In this document: in pieces, positions 1-8,716 of the stretch
How positions within the stretch are numbered: position 1 is the stretch's first letter
Layout: each line of letters begins with the position of its first letter
From: Amycolatopsis sp. 2-15
GTDB taxonomy: Bacteria > Actinomycetota > Actinomycetes > Mycobacteriales > Pseudonocardiaceae
Direction: 5' to 3'
DNA: 64,000 bases
Assembly (NCBI RefSeq): GCF_030285625.1
Contig: NZ_CP127294.1
Location: forward strand, 4,436,501 to 4,500,500
The notes under the pieces: generated by a model
Databases searched by the model: none
Told to the model about the DNA's origin: nothing
What the model saw: only the letters and a program-made list of their open reading frames with translations
Made by a program: the position numbers and the translations under genes

Positions 1-147
1 GGCGCCCAGTTCGGCCAGGCGGTGCACGCTCTCCACCGGGTCCAGCGCCGGCCGCGTCGCCACGCCGAACGGGTCGGCGGCGGGCCAGCCCACGGTCCAC
101 AGGCCGAACGAGAACTTGTCGTCCGGAGTGGGCGCGAAGTCGGTCAT
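1..147 (-). CDS. xylA: xylose isomerase, N-terminal part (runs off left edge)
   Basis: Partial gene of 49 codons; the rest lies left of the window. It would isomerise D-xylose to D-xylulose (and D-glucose to D-fructose) in the cytoplasm. The visible N-terminus contains [10 protein letters not shown] followed by DPFGVATRP and [16 protein letters not shown], the diagnostic opening of actinobacterial (class I) xylose isomerases. The ATG start is at 147. The gene is divergent from a ROK repressor, the classical xylA/xylR arrangement, and a palindrome at 186-208 lies between them. Identity is secure from the N-terminal motif alone; catalytic residues are outside the window. Confidence 0.9.
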   Translation of the reverse strand, partial: MTDFAPTPDDKFSFGLWTVGWPAADPFGVATRPALDPVESVHRLAELGA

Positions 148-185
148 GACGGTCCCCTTCAATCCAGTTTCAGTCCAGTGCACCA

Positions 186-208
186 TTTAGTTCACGTTGT
201 AGACTAAA
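186..208. promoter_or_regulatory. palindromic operator between xylA and ROK repressor
   Basis: A 23-bp interrupted palindrome with arms TTTAGT and ACTAAA and an 11-bp spacer lies between the divergent xylA and ROK genes. It sits about 40 bp upstream of the xylA start and 80 bp upstream of the repressor start. ROK-family xylose repressors bind operators of this type with TTAGT/ACTAA half-sites, so this is the likely XylR site controlling both genes. Assignment to this regulator is inference from position and family. Confidence 0.6.
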
Positions 209-287
209 TATGCGCCCCGGAGGCCCGCCCGTCAAGGGCCACCGCTTCACCGGGGCCTCGGTACAGTTCCGGAAGGAGGCCACGGGG

Positions 288-1454
288 ATGACGCAGGCGG
301 TGCGGCACGACTCGATGCGCGCGCGCAACCTCGAGCTGGTGCTCGGCGAGGTCGCCGGGCGCGGCCCGCTCACCCGCGCGGCGCTCGCGGAGCTCACCGG
401 CCTCACCAAGTCCACCGTGTCGAAGCTCGTCGGCGACCTGCTCGACGCCGGTTTCCTCGCCGAGACCGGCCCGGCCCGCGCGGGCGAACGCGGCCGTCCC
501 GGCGTCGAGGTCGTGCTCTCCGGCGCGCGCGTGGCGTCGCTGGGGCTGGAGATCAACGTCGACTACCTCGCCGTCTGCCTGCTCGACCTCGCCCGCACCG
601 TGCGCTTCACCGAACGCCGCGAGCGCGACAACCGCGGTTCCCGCCCCGAGGAAGTGCTGGGGGAGCTGCAAAACCTCGCCGAGGCGGCCCTCGCCGCGGC
701 GGAAGACCTGACCGTCGCCGGCGCCGTCCTCGCCGTGTCCGGCCCGGTCGGCGACGGCGTGCTGTTCAGCGCCCCCAACCTCGGCTGGAGCGACGTCCGC
801 GCCGCCGACATGCTGCACCTGCCCGTGTCCGTCACGCTCGACAACGAGGCCAACCTCGGCGCGCTGGGCGAGCTCTGGTTCGGCGCCGGCCCGTCCGACT
901 TCCTGTTCGTCTCCGGCGAGGTCGGCATCGGCGCCGGTCTGGTCGTGGACTCGGCGCTGTTCCCCGGCACCCATGGCCTCGCCGGCGAGCTGGGCCACGT
1001 CGTCGTCTCCCCGAGGGGCCCGCGCTGCCGCTGCGGCGCGTCCGGCTGCCTGGAAACCTATGCGGGACAAGAGGCTCTGCTCGAAGCCGCGGGCGTGGCG
1101 AGCGTCCACGAGCTGCTCGGCAACCTCGGCACGAACGATCCCGCCGCCGTCCAGGCCACCACCGCGGCGGGCGAAGCGGTCGGCCTCGCGCTGTCCTCGG
1201 CCGTCAACCTGCTCGACCTCGACCACGTGGTGCTCGGCGGTGTCTTCGCCCCGCTGTTCCCGTGGCTGGCGCCCGCCGCGGAAACCGTGCTGGCCGACCG
1301 CCTGGGCCGGCTGCGCGGCTCCGTCCCGACGCTCGCACCGTCCACTGTGGGCGGTGACGCCGCCACCCTGGGCGCGGCCGGGCGCACGATCCACCACGTG
1401 CTGGCCGACCCGGGACCGTTCCTGACCCCGGCTCATCCCCGACGGGTGAGGTGA
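288..1454 (+). CDS. ROK family transcriptional repressor (XylR-like)
   Basis: A 388-residue ROK regulator. Residues about 10-60 form a winged helix-turn-helix (AALAELTGLTKSTVSKLV). Residues about 80-380 form the ROK sugar-kinase-like fold, with DNEANLGALGE and the zinc signature around C247, C249 and C254 (CRCGASGCLE) next to GELGH. The ATG at 288 is chosen because GGAAGGAGG lies 8 bases upstream; the reading frame is open further upstream but without a ribosome site. It is divergent from xylA and separated from it by the palindrome at 186-208, so it most likely represses xylose utilisation and is released by xylose or another sugar. Ligand identity is inferred from the neighbour only. Confidence 0.88.
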   Translation: MTQAVRHDSMRARNLELVLGEVAGRGPLTRAALAELTGLTKSTVSKLVGDLLDAGFLAETGPARAGERGRPGVEVVLSGARVASLGLEINVDYLAVCLLDLARTVRFTERRERDNRGSRPEEVLGELQNLAEAALAAAEDLTVAGAVLAVSGPVGDGVLFSAPNLGWSDVRAADMLHLPVSVTLDNEANLGALGELWFGAGPSDFLFVSGEVGIGAGLVVDSALFPGTHGLAGELGHVVVSPRGPRCRCGASGCLETYAGQEALLEAAGVASVHELLGNLGTNDPAAVQATTAAGEAVGLALSSAVNLLDLDHVVLGGVFAPLFPWLAPAAETVLADRLGRLRGSVPTLAPSTVGGDAATLGAAGRTIHHVLADPGPFLTPAHPRRVR

Positions 1455-1501
1455 CCGCGGCACCGGCGGGCCGACGGTGACGGCGAAGCCCCCGAAGCGA
1501 G

Positions 1502-2365
1502 GTGTTCGATGACGCCCAGCCGACTGCCCGGACAGCCGACCAGGCGCGCGTGCGCCACGCCGAAGTCGCGTTGCGCTCGATGGGCCAGCCGAACTCCGTG
1601 GCCGGCGAGTTCGACTTCTGGAACGACCGCTACGAGGGGCGGCGGTTGTTCTCCGAGCTGTTCGGCACCTTCCTGCTGGTCCTCGTCGCCGTGGGCGGCG
1701 GAGTCGTCAACGCCCGGTTCGGCGGCTCGGTGATCCTGACGTCGGCGCAGGTCGTGGCCCCGGCGTTGATGGTGGCCGCGATCATCCTGTTCATGCGCAC
1801 GGTCCCCGGCGCCCACCTCAACCCGGCGGTGACGCTGGCGTTCGCGACGCGCGGTGACTTTCCCTGGAAACGCGTGCCCGCCTACCTCGTGACGCAGTTC
1901 GTCGGCGCGGCGCTGGCCACGCTGCTGCTGTGTGTGCTGCTCGGCAAGCAGGGCGACGCCGGGCTGACGCTGCCCGGCAGCGGGATCAGCACCGTCACGG
2001 CGATGCTGTGGGAGCTCGTGCTGACCACGGGCCTGGTGAGCGTGATCCTGGGCAGCGCCTCGGGCGCGCAGCAGGTGGGGCCGTCGGCGGCGATCGCCGT
2101 GGGCAGCTACATCGCGCTGGCCGGGCTCTGGGGAGCGGCGGTCAGCGGCGCGTCGATGAACCCGGCGCGCTCGTTCGGGCCCGCGCTGGTGCGAGGCGAC
2201 TGGACGTCGTGGTGGGCCTACCTGGCCGGCCCGATCGCCGGCGGCCTCATCGCGGTGGGGATCGCCTACATCCTGCGCGGCCGCGGTGGCGGCCGCAGCG
2301 GCGAGAAGGCGGCGCAGGGTGTGCTTCCGGGGAGCGCGGCGGCGCGCTCCCCGGAGAACACCTAG
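1502..2365 (+). CDS. aquaporin / MIP family channel
   Basis: A 287-residue integral membrane channel for water or small neutral solutes. Both MIP signature loops are present: HLNPAVT (NPA at residues 107-109) and SMNPARSFGP (NPA at 220-222), separated by the expected three transmembrane segments, giving the duplicated six-helix fold. The residue after the second NPA is arginine, as in the aromatic/Arg filter. GTG at 1502 gives a 50-residue hydrophilic N-terminus. An ATG at 1580 would give a shorter protein but has no ribosome site, whereas GTG has a weak GCGAGG just before it. The stop overlaps by 4 bases (CTAG) the corrected end of the convergent protease gene. Whether it is a strict aquaporin or also passes glycerol cannot be decided here. 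Confidence 0.88.
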   Translation: MFDDAQPTARTADQARVRHAEVALRSMGQPNSVAGEFDFWNDRYEGRRLFSELFGTFLLVLVAVGGGVVNARFGGSVILTSAQVVAPALMVAAIILFMRTVPGAHLNPAVTLAFATRGDFPWKRVPAYLVTQFVGAALATLLLCVLLGKQGDAGLTLPGSGISTVTAMLWELVLTTGLVSVILGSASGAQQVGPSAAIAVGSYIALAGLWGAAVSGASMNPARSFGPALVRGDWTSWWAYLAGPIAGGLIAVGIAYILRGRGGGRSGEKAAQGVLPGSAAARSPENT

Positions 2366-5300
2366 CTCACCGAGCGCACCAGCACGATGCCGCCGCCCAC
2401 GGTCGCGCCCGCGTCGTCGACCACCGAGAGCTGGCCGCGCAGCACGCGGCCGGCGCCGGAGCGGCCGAGGCCGTCACGACACCCGGCACGGTCCACGTGG
2501 TGCCCGAGGCGTGCGCGGCGACCGGGTCGGTCACCGTGACGCCGCCGAACGACGGGTTCACGAACACGTCCAGGTAGTCGTACGCCGTGGTCCCGGTGGG
2601 CACGGAGTACCCGTCGACGACCGCGACCCAGCCGCCCGCGGCCGGGTTCTGGATCGTCACCGACTCCTCGGAGTCACCGTCGGCGCTCTGGCCCGCGAGG
2701 ACGCACGAACCGCTGCTGCAGTTGTACACCGAAAGGTCCAGGTCGGCGGCGGTGTCGGCGGTGTTGCCGATCGTGACCGTCAGCGAGGATGAACCCGGCA
2801 GCACATTCAGCTGCGTCTGCGAGGAGGCGTCCTGGGCGATCGTCGGCCGCGTGATCTTCGCGCTGCCGAACGTGCTGCCCACCACGTGCCCGGTGAACGC
2901 CTTGAGCGAGTTCTTCACCGTGTACGTGCGATCCACCGCGGCACCCAGCGGAGCCGACGCGAGGTCGTCCGGATTCGGCGTGATCGCGGTGCCCAGCGCG
3001 GAAACCGTCAGCTGGTACGGCGCGGTGTCCACATCGGACGTCCGCCGCGCCTCCACCGTGATCTCCCAGACGCCCGGCAGCGGGTTGGTCAGCGTGCGGC
3101 TGGTCGGTGTGCCGCCGATGCAGCCCGCGCCCGCGTCGGGGTTGTAGCAGTTGGTGGAGGTGTTGCTGTCGACCGGAACGCCGGTAGGGTCGTAGCGCAG
3201 GAAACGCACCTGGCCCTTGCCCGGGTCACCGCCGCCGGTCAGGTCGACCTGCAGCGAGCTCGCACCCTGCGGCACGCGCAGGAAGTAGCTCACCGACTGG
3301 TTGCGCGCGATCTTGCCCGACGCGGTGAAGATGCCCGACGAGGCGAACTCGGCCGGCGCGAAGACCGTGTTCATGGTCTGCACGTCGACGCCGACCGTCA
3401 GCGGGTTGTCCAGGTACAGCAGTGCCGAATGCGCACCGGCCTGTTCGGGGTTCACCTTCACCTGGAAGGAAACGGCCTTGTTGAGTGGCAAAGACACCAG
3501 GGAACCCGAGGAGAATGTTCCGTCGTTGCCCACCCAGCGTGCGAAATACACCACCGGGTGTGAAGAACCGGACGTGCGTGTGAGCGTGTACGTGCGCGTG
3601 TAGGACTTCCCGACGGTCACGCCCTCGCGGTCGTGGATGCCGACGCCGACGCCCGGGGTGGGCTTGAGCAGGTTCGCCTGCACGGTGTGCACGTCGACGG
3701 CGGTGGTCACCGTGTCCGGCTTCGGGTTCAGCGACAGCGCGACCCAAGCGGCGGGTACGTTGAACAGCCCGGCGCCCTGTTCGTAGGCGCCGATCCCCGG
3801 CACGAACCGCGCCGTGGACTTGATCGCCGAACGCAGCGCCGCGACCGGCGGACGCTGGCCGTGGTGCGTCGCCTTGTACGCGCTCACCAGCAGCGCCGCC
3901 GCACCCGTCGCCTGCGGCGAGGCCATCGACGTGCCCTGCAGCATCGCGTAGCCGGCGGGCAGCTCGTACGTGCCCGCGACCGGACCCGGCGCCTCCCATC
4001 GCGGCACGGTGGAGATCGCCGCGCCGGGCGCGATGATGTCCGGCTTGAAGCCACCGTCTTCGCGCGGGCCGCGCGAGGAGAACGGGTGCAACGCCTCGGC
4101 GGTCTTCACCTTGGAGCCGTAGTTCGACAGCCACGTCTCGCGCGTGATGTACGAGCCGACGCTGATCGCGTCCGTGGCCACCGACGGGTCGCCGACGGAG
4201 TTCGCGCCCGCGCCGGAGTTGCCCGCGGAGATGAAGATCTGCACGTTGTACTCGGCGATGGTGCGGTTGTAGAGCTCCGCGCGCGCGTTGTTGCCGTCGT
4301 TGAGCGCGGGCAGGCCGCCGATGGAGATGTTGATGACGTCGGCGCCGTGGCTCGCGGCGTAGACCACGCCGTCGAGCAGACCGCTGGAGGTGCAGGATTC
4401 CGTGGTGAGGCACACCTTCACGGCCATCACGTTCGCACCCGGGGCGGCGCCGTCCATCTTGCCGCCGAAAAGGTCGTTGCCCGTCGCGATGCCGGCCACG
4501 TGCGTGCCGTGCTCGGCGCCCGCGATACCGATGTTCACGAAGCCCGGCTTGTCGGTCTGCACCACGAACGCCATGCGCTCGGCGCGGTCGGTGGCCGGGT
4601 TGTCGGTGCCGAAGTAGCCGACGTCGAAGTTCTTGGCGTAGTCCGACATCGGCTTTTCGTCGGTGAAGTCGCCGTCGCCGTCGAGGTCCACGCGCACCTG
4701 CTTGGTGGCGGTGTCGAGCAGCACGCCCCACGAGTCGGTGCGGTCACCGTCGCGGTCGAGGTCGCCGCCGGTCTCGCTGCCGGCGCCGCCGAGGTCGCCC
4801 GCGGTCTCCTTGAACAGGCCGAGGGTGTACGGGCCGCCGGTGGCGGGCGCGGTCCAGTCGCGGCCGTTCGACGCGAACGTGCCGGTGTAGGTCTGGGTGG
4901 ACTGCTGCACCCATGTGCCGTCCCCGGAGTTGGTGGCGTTGGCGTTGTACCAGTCGACGATCTTGCGGTCGCCGTGGCTGGTCTTGGCCAGCGCGGGGCT
5001 GTCGAGGTCGACGCCGGAGTCGAGCACGGCGACGGTGGTGCCCTTGCCGTCCCAGCCGCCGAAGGTCTGGCCGAACTGCGCGGCGTAGGTGTCGCCGGTG
5101 GGCAGGTAGGGGTTCACGCGCGAGGTGTTCTTGCCCGGAGCCGGCTGCGGGACGGGGTTGGCCGCGCCTTCGGGCTTCGGGTCGTCGCGGTGGATGAGGC
5201 CGTCGACGTCCACGGCGTTCACCGACTTGAGCTTCGCGGCCTTCTCGGCGTTCGCGACGGGCACGGCGACCTTGACGTAGTCGAGCTTCGCGTCCGTGGA

Positions 5301-5588
5301 CTCGACCACACCGCCGAGGGCCTTGAGGTCGTTCACGGCGGCACTCGAGCGCCCGCGCTCGGCGGCGACCAGCAGCGTCACGGTGCGCTTGCCGGCCCGC
5401 TGGGCCTCGGCGACAAGCGCGCGGTCGGAGTCATCGAGGGTCTTGCCGTCAGTGGCGGTGGGGTTTCCGGGAGACGAAGGGGGCTGCGCGGCGAGCGCAG
5501 CGGGCACCCCGACGGGGGCGACGCCGAGGGCGGTGGCGAGGAGGATGATCCCGGCCCGCCGTCTCCAGCGTGATCTCTGCTGTGTCAT
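2362..5588 (-). CDS. secreted S8 (subtilisin-like) serine protease with frameshift near C-terminus
   Basis: About 1,073 residues. A signal peptide (arginine-rich start, hydrophobic stretch, ALAA near residue 34) is followed by an I9-like propeptide at about 65-135. The catalytic domain shows Asp190 (VAVLDSGVD), His360 (HGTHVAG), oxyanion Asn457 (SAGNSG) and Ser554 (GTSMASP). A large insert between Asp and His has two DxDxDG-type calcium-like loops (about 276-284 and 301-309). The C-terminal half resembles the beta-sandwich and pre-peptidase modules of actinomycete extracellular proteases. In the uninterrupted frame (stop at 2367) the last 25 residues are unnatural. One base shifted, the DNA reads GRVLRGQLSVVDDAGATVGG and ends in IVLVRSVS with a stop at 2362-2364, so a single-base indel near 2440-2460 is likely. 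It probably acts as an extracellular endopeptidase; substrate unknown. Confidence 0.85.
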
Positions 5589-5746
5589 CGGAGCAGTACA
5601 CAGGTCGGGACCATCCGCATCAATCAGACAGTCAGCCTATCGGCCGCAATTCGACGTGAGACGAACGGCCTAACGCCAACCACCGCTCGCGCCCCGGGCC
5701 TTGCACCCCCGGCAAGAACCTGGGGCTCGCACCCCCACAGACCGCA

Positions 5747-6042
5747 CGACGAGCGACATTGGTCCGCTCTTCCCCAACCAATCCCCACCCGAGCGACGCC
5801 GTCCCACCAAGGTGCCCACCGCGGGCGGTCCGGGGACGAAGCCCTCCGAGCGGGCCCGGGGTTGCACCCCCCGACATACGACGAGCGACATTGGTCCGCT
5901 CTTCCCCAGGAATTCCCACCCGAGCGACGCCGTCCCACCGTGGTGACCACCACTGGGGGTCCGGGGGCGAAGCCCTCCGGGCGGGCCCGAGGGTTGCACC
6001 CCCGGAAATACGACGAGCGAGCACGGTCCGCGCTCTCCGCGG
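5747..6042. repeat. 132-bp tandem repeat array, two full units and a partial third
   Basis: The motif CGACGAGCGACATTGG starts at 5747 and again at 5879. A diverged third copy (CGACGAGCGAGCACGG) starts at 6011, giving an exact 132-bp period. Each full unit contains TTGGTCCGCTCTTCCCC, CCACCCGAGCGACGCCGTCC, GACGAAGCCCTCC (or GGCGAAGCCCTCC) and GGGTTGCACCCCC. A piece related to the unit end (CCTTGCACCCCCGG) precedes the array near 5699. Because 132 is a multiple of three, several frames stay open on both strands, but they show no conserved protein and I treat them as artefacts. Function unknown; such GC-rich intergenic repeats could be transcribed structured elements. Confidence 0.8.
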
Positions 6043-6064
6043 ACACACTCCACCCACTCGCTCG

Positions 6065-6149
6065 TGGCAACCGAGGGAGTCGAACCCTGCGCGGCTTGTG
6101 AAGGCGGCGCCCCTGACCGGCCCTGACCCTTCGGCGGGCGACGGCTGCC
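6065..6149 (-). other. tRNA-like sequence, probably degenerate (tRNA-Val CAC-like)
   Basis: On the minus strand the 3' half is tRNA-like: AGGG-TTCGACT-CCCT forms a T-arm with a consensus T-loop, followed by GGTTGCC plus A. That acceptor strand pairs with GGCAGCC 70 bases upstream (7 pairs, one G-U). An anticodon-loop-like TTCACAA (CAC) lies between, but the sequences flanking it do not form a proper five-pair anticodon stem and no convincing D-arm is visible. No CCA is encoded. It borders the 132-bp repeat array. It may be a tRNA pseudogene or an old attachment-site remnant; I do not claim a functional tRNA. Confidence 0.3.
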
Positions 6150-6291
6150 GAGTACTTTTGTCAACACTACGGGAGTACCCCGGCATTCCCGTAGCCGCAC
6201 ATTCATCACCCGTTCGGGCAGTGACGGGGTGGCGGTGATCTCGTCGGGCCGGTGATTCCCTTCCCCCGCACCGGCCTGGCAGGCTGGGCGG

Positions 6292-7746
6292 ATGGACGAT
6301 CTCCTCCTCCGCCGGGTGCGGGTCGGGCTGGGCGGCGGGCTTGCCGACGTGCGCGTGAACGACGGCCGCGTGGCCGCGATCGAGGAGCCGGGCGCCGGTT
6401 CGGGCTTCGCCGCGCGCGTGCTCGACGGCCACGGCGGCACGCTCCTGCCGGGCCTCGTCGACGCTCACGTGCACGCCCTGCAGTGGGCCACGTTCCGCCG
6501 GCGAATCCCGCTGGCCGACGCGCGTTCGGCGGCGGAGGCGGTGGAACTGCTGCTGCGACGGCTGTTGGCGACGAGCGACCAGCCGGGTGACCTCGTCGTC
6601 GGCGCTGGTTTCCGCGACGGACTCTGGCCGGACAAGCCGCACAAGGATCTGCTGCAGCGCGCGTTGCCGGGCCGCGCGGTGGCGTTGTTCAGCGCGGATC
6701 TGCACACGCTGTGGCTCAGCCCCGCGGCGCTCAAGCTGATCGGCCGCGACCACCCGACGGGCGTGCTGCTGGAAAACGACTGCATGACCGCGACGGCCGC
6801 GCTGCCGTCGGCGGCGGTGGACGTGCAGGACCGCTGGGTCGCCGACGCGCTCAGTGCGGCGGCTTCCCGTGGTGTGACAGGGATCGTGGACTACGAGTAC
6901 GCCGACACCGTCACCGATTGGACTCGCCGCGTCGCGGCCGTGGCGCCGGCGACGCGGGTGTCCTGCGTGATTTCGCGGCCGCTACTGGACGTTGCGATTT
7001 CCCGCGGCCACCGCACCGGCGACGTGCTGGCCGACGGGTTGCTGAGCGTGGGGCCGTTCAAGTTGTTCGTGGACGGTTCGCTCAACACCCGCACCGCGTA
7101 CTGCCACGACCCGTATCCGGAGTCGGATTCGCCTGGCCTGCTTGAGCTTCCGCCTTCGGAACTCGAGCCGTTGCTTCGGCGAGCGTGGGAAAACGGCCTG
7201 GTGCCGGCGGTCCACGCCATCGGCGACAAGGCCAACACCATCGCCCTCGACGCCTTCGCCGCCGTGGGCTGCCCCGGCCGCATCGAACACGCGCAGCTGT
7301 TGTCTTCCGACGACGTGCCGCGATTCGCCGGACTGGACCTCGTGGCGAGCGTGCAGCCCGCGCACCAGCCCGACGACCGCGATGTCGCCGACCGCCACTG
7401 GTACGGCCGCACCGACCGCGCCTACGCCTACCGCGCCCTGCTGGATTCCGGCGCCCGCCTGGAAATCGGCTCCGACGCGCCGGTCGCGCCGCTGGACCCG
7501 TGGGACGGGATCGCCGCCGCCGTGGGCCGCACGGACGACGACCGGCCGGCGTGGCACCCGGAGCAGGCGATCCCGCTGGCGGACGCCTTGGCCGCGGCTT
7601 CGGGCGGCCGCCGTGGGATCGCCGTCGGCGACGTGGCCGACTTGATGATCACGGCGGCCGACCCGTCGCACTTGTCGCCGGCCCAGCTGCGGGACATGCC
7701 GCTGACGGCGACGATCCTGGCGGGGAAGCCGACGCACCTGGCGTGA
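6292..7746 (+). CDS. amidohydrolase family protein (YtcJ-like)
   Basis: A 484-residue metal-dependent amidohydrolase of the YtcJ-like branch. The metal-binding HxH motif is at H59/H61 (VDAHVHALQ). Further ligands are in VHAIGD and EHAQ, and a catalytic Asp lies in GSDAPVAPLDPWDGI. The N- and C-terminal beta-sandwich parts (GGTLLPGLVDAH and VGDVADLMI) are intact, so the length is normal for the family. No signal peptide, so it should act on a small cytoplasmic amide or similar hydrolysable substrate; the substrate cannot be predicted. It starts at ATG 6292 and has no same-strand operon partner; the next gene converges. Confidence 0.85.
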   Translation: MDDLLLRRVRVGLGGGLADVRVNDGRVAAIEEPGAGSGFAARVLDGHGGTLLPGLVDAHVHALQWATFRRRIPLADARSAAEAVELLLRRLLATSDQPGDLVVGAGFRDGLWPDKPHKDLLQRALPGRAVALFSADLHTLWLSPAALKLIGRDHPTGVLLENDCMTATAALPSAAVDVQDRWVADALSAAASRGVTGIVDYEYADTVTDWTRRVAAVAPATRVSCVISRPLLDVAISRGHRTGDVLADGLLSVGPFKLFVDGSLNTRTAYCHDPYPESDSPGLLELPPSELEPLLRRAWENGLVPAVHAIGDKANTIALDAFAAVGCPGRIEHAQLLSSDDVPRFAGLDLVASVQPAHQPDDRDVADRHWYGRTDRAYAYRALLDSGARLEIGSDAPVAPLDPWDGIAAAVGRTDDDRPAWHPEQAIPLADALAAASGGRRGIAVGDVADLMITAADPSHLSPAQLRDMPLTATILAGKPTHLA

Positions 7747-7755
7747 GCGCCGGGG

Positions 7756-8514
7756 TCAGGGCAGGGATAGGGGCGTGGCGTTGAGCAGTTTCACGACCTG
7801 GCCGTACTCACCCCGGGCTTCGCAGTGGCGGAGGAACTTCACGCCCTCGGGCTGGATCTCGGTGGCGTCCGGCCGGGTTTGGATGAGGTGCATGACCTCG
7901 GAGACGAACTCGCCGAGCGGCTGGCAGCCTTCGATGGGGGGCCCGGTGACGTCGGTCTGGACCGCCGGCGGTTGCAGCTCCAGCACCTCCACCGAGGTGT
8001 CCTCGAGCTGCAGTCGCAGCGATTCGGTGAGGAGGTGGACGGCGGCTTTGGACGCGTTGTAGCTCGGCGTCGCCCGGTGCGGCGCGAACGCGAGACCTGA
8101 GGAGACGGTCATGATCGTCGCGTTCGGGCGCGTCTGCAGGTGCTCGACGAACGCCGCGATCAGGCGGACCATGCCCAGCACGTTGGTTTTCAGCACCGCT
8201 TCCGCCGACGACAGGAACGACTCGGGCCGGTGCCAGTCCTCCGCACGGATGATGCCGGCCATGGTGATCAGGACGTTGAGGTCCGGGTGGTTCGCCAGCA
8301 CCGTCTCGGCGGCGACGCGGATACTCGCCGGCTTGGTGGTGTCGATGCGCACGGTGTCGAGCTCGGGATGCTGCCGGGCCAGTGCGCGCAGCGGCGCGGC
8401 CCGGCGCCCGCCGATGATCACCGTGTTGCCGCGAGCGCTGAGCTCGAGCGCGAAGGCCAGCCCGATGCCACTGGTCGCGCCCGGGATGAAAACGGTGTTC
8501 CCCTCTGGATGCAT
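7756..8514 (-). CDS. short-chain dehydrogenase/reductase (first copy of duplicated module)
   Basis: A 252-residue classical SDR of the DltE/YdfG type. The nucleotide-binding GATSGIG is at residues 12-18, followed by GRR, which suits NADP(H). The catalytic region has SSG and YNASK (Ser about 144, Tyr about 156). The frame is open far upstream, but ATG at 8514 gives the family's normal N-terminus and aligns with the second copy. It is divergent from an MmyB-like regulator, and the same gene pair is repeated immediately downstream (9627-11341). The C-terminal GEFVSEVMHLIQTRPDATEI is shared with the paralogue. The substrate is probably an alcohol/ketone and is unknown; the regulator likely controls it. 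Confidence 0.88.
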   Translation of the reverse strand: MHPEGNTVFIPGATSGIGLAFALELSARGNTVIIGGRRAAPLRALARQHPELDTVRIDTTKPASIRVAAETVLANHPDLNVLITMAGIIRAEDWHRPESFLSSAEAVLKTNVLGMVRLIAAFVEHLQTRPNATIMTVSSGLAFAPHRATPSYNASKAAVHLLTESLRLQLEDTSVEVLELQPPAVQTDVTGPPIEGCQPLGEFVSEVMHLIQTRPDATEIQPEGVKFLRHCEARGEYGQVVKLLNATPLSLP

Positions 8515-8566
8515 GACGCCGACAGTGGAGGCGTGCGGGCCGGCCCGACAGAGAGCGGTTACCCGA

Positions 8567-8579
8567 GGATCCGTGATCC
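8567..8579. promoter_or_regulatory. small inverted repeat in divergent SDR/regulator promoter region
   Basis: GGATC-CGT-GATCC, a perfect 5-3-5 inverted repeat, lies in the 202-bp gap between the divergent SDR (start 8514) and regulator (start 8717). It could be the regulator's operator, but the second copy of the module has no identical repeat, so the assignment is weak. Confidence 0.25.
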
Positions 8580-8716
8580 GAGGATGGCGCTGCGGGCGCC
8601 GCGGACGCGGACGGGTTGCCCGATCGGGTTCCGGCCGAGGTCGGTCAGGCAGAGATCGTGCACCCAGGGGTCTTCGGTCCTTGGATTGCGCTCCGTGTTC
8701 GCTCGATACTCGTTGG

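Noticed and set aside
3633..5573. Long plus-strand frame (646 codons) inside the protease gene
   Set aside because: Antisense shadow of the S8 protease; arginine/valine-rich translation with no family motif.
6065..6149. A functional tRNA-Val gene
   Set aside because: T-arm and acceptor fit, but the anticodon stem does not pair and the D-arm is missing; kept only as a relic.
5632..6753. Long minus-strand frames through the 132-bp repeats
   Set aside because: The repeat period is a multiple of three, so frames stay open by periodicity; no protein family and no ribosome site.
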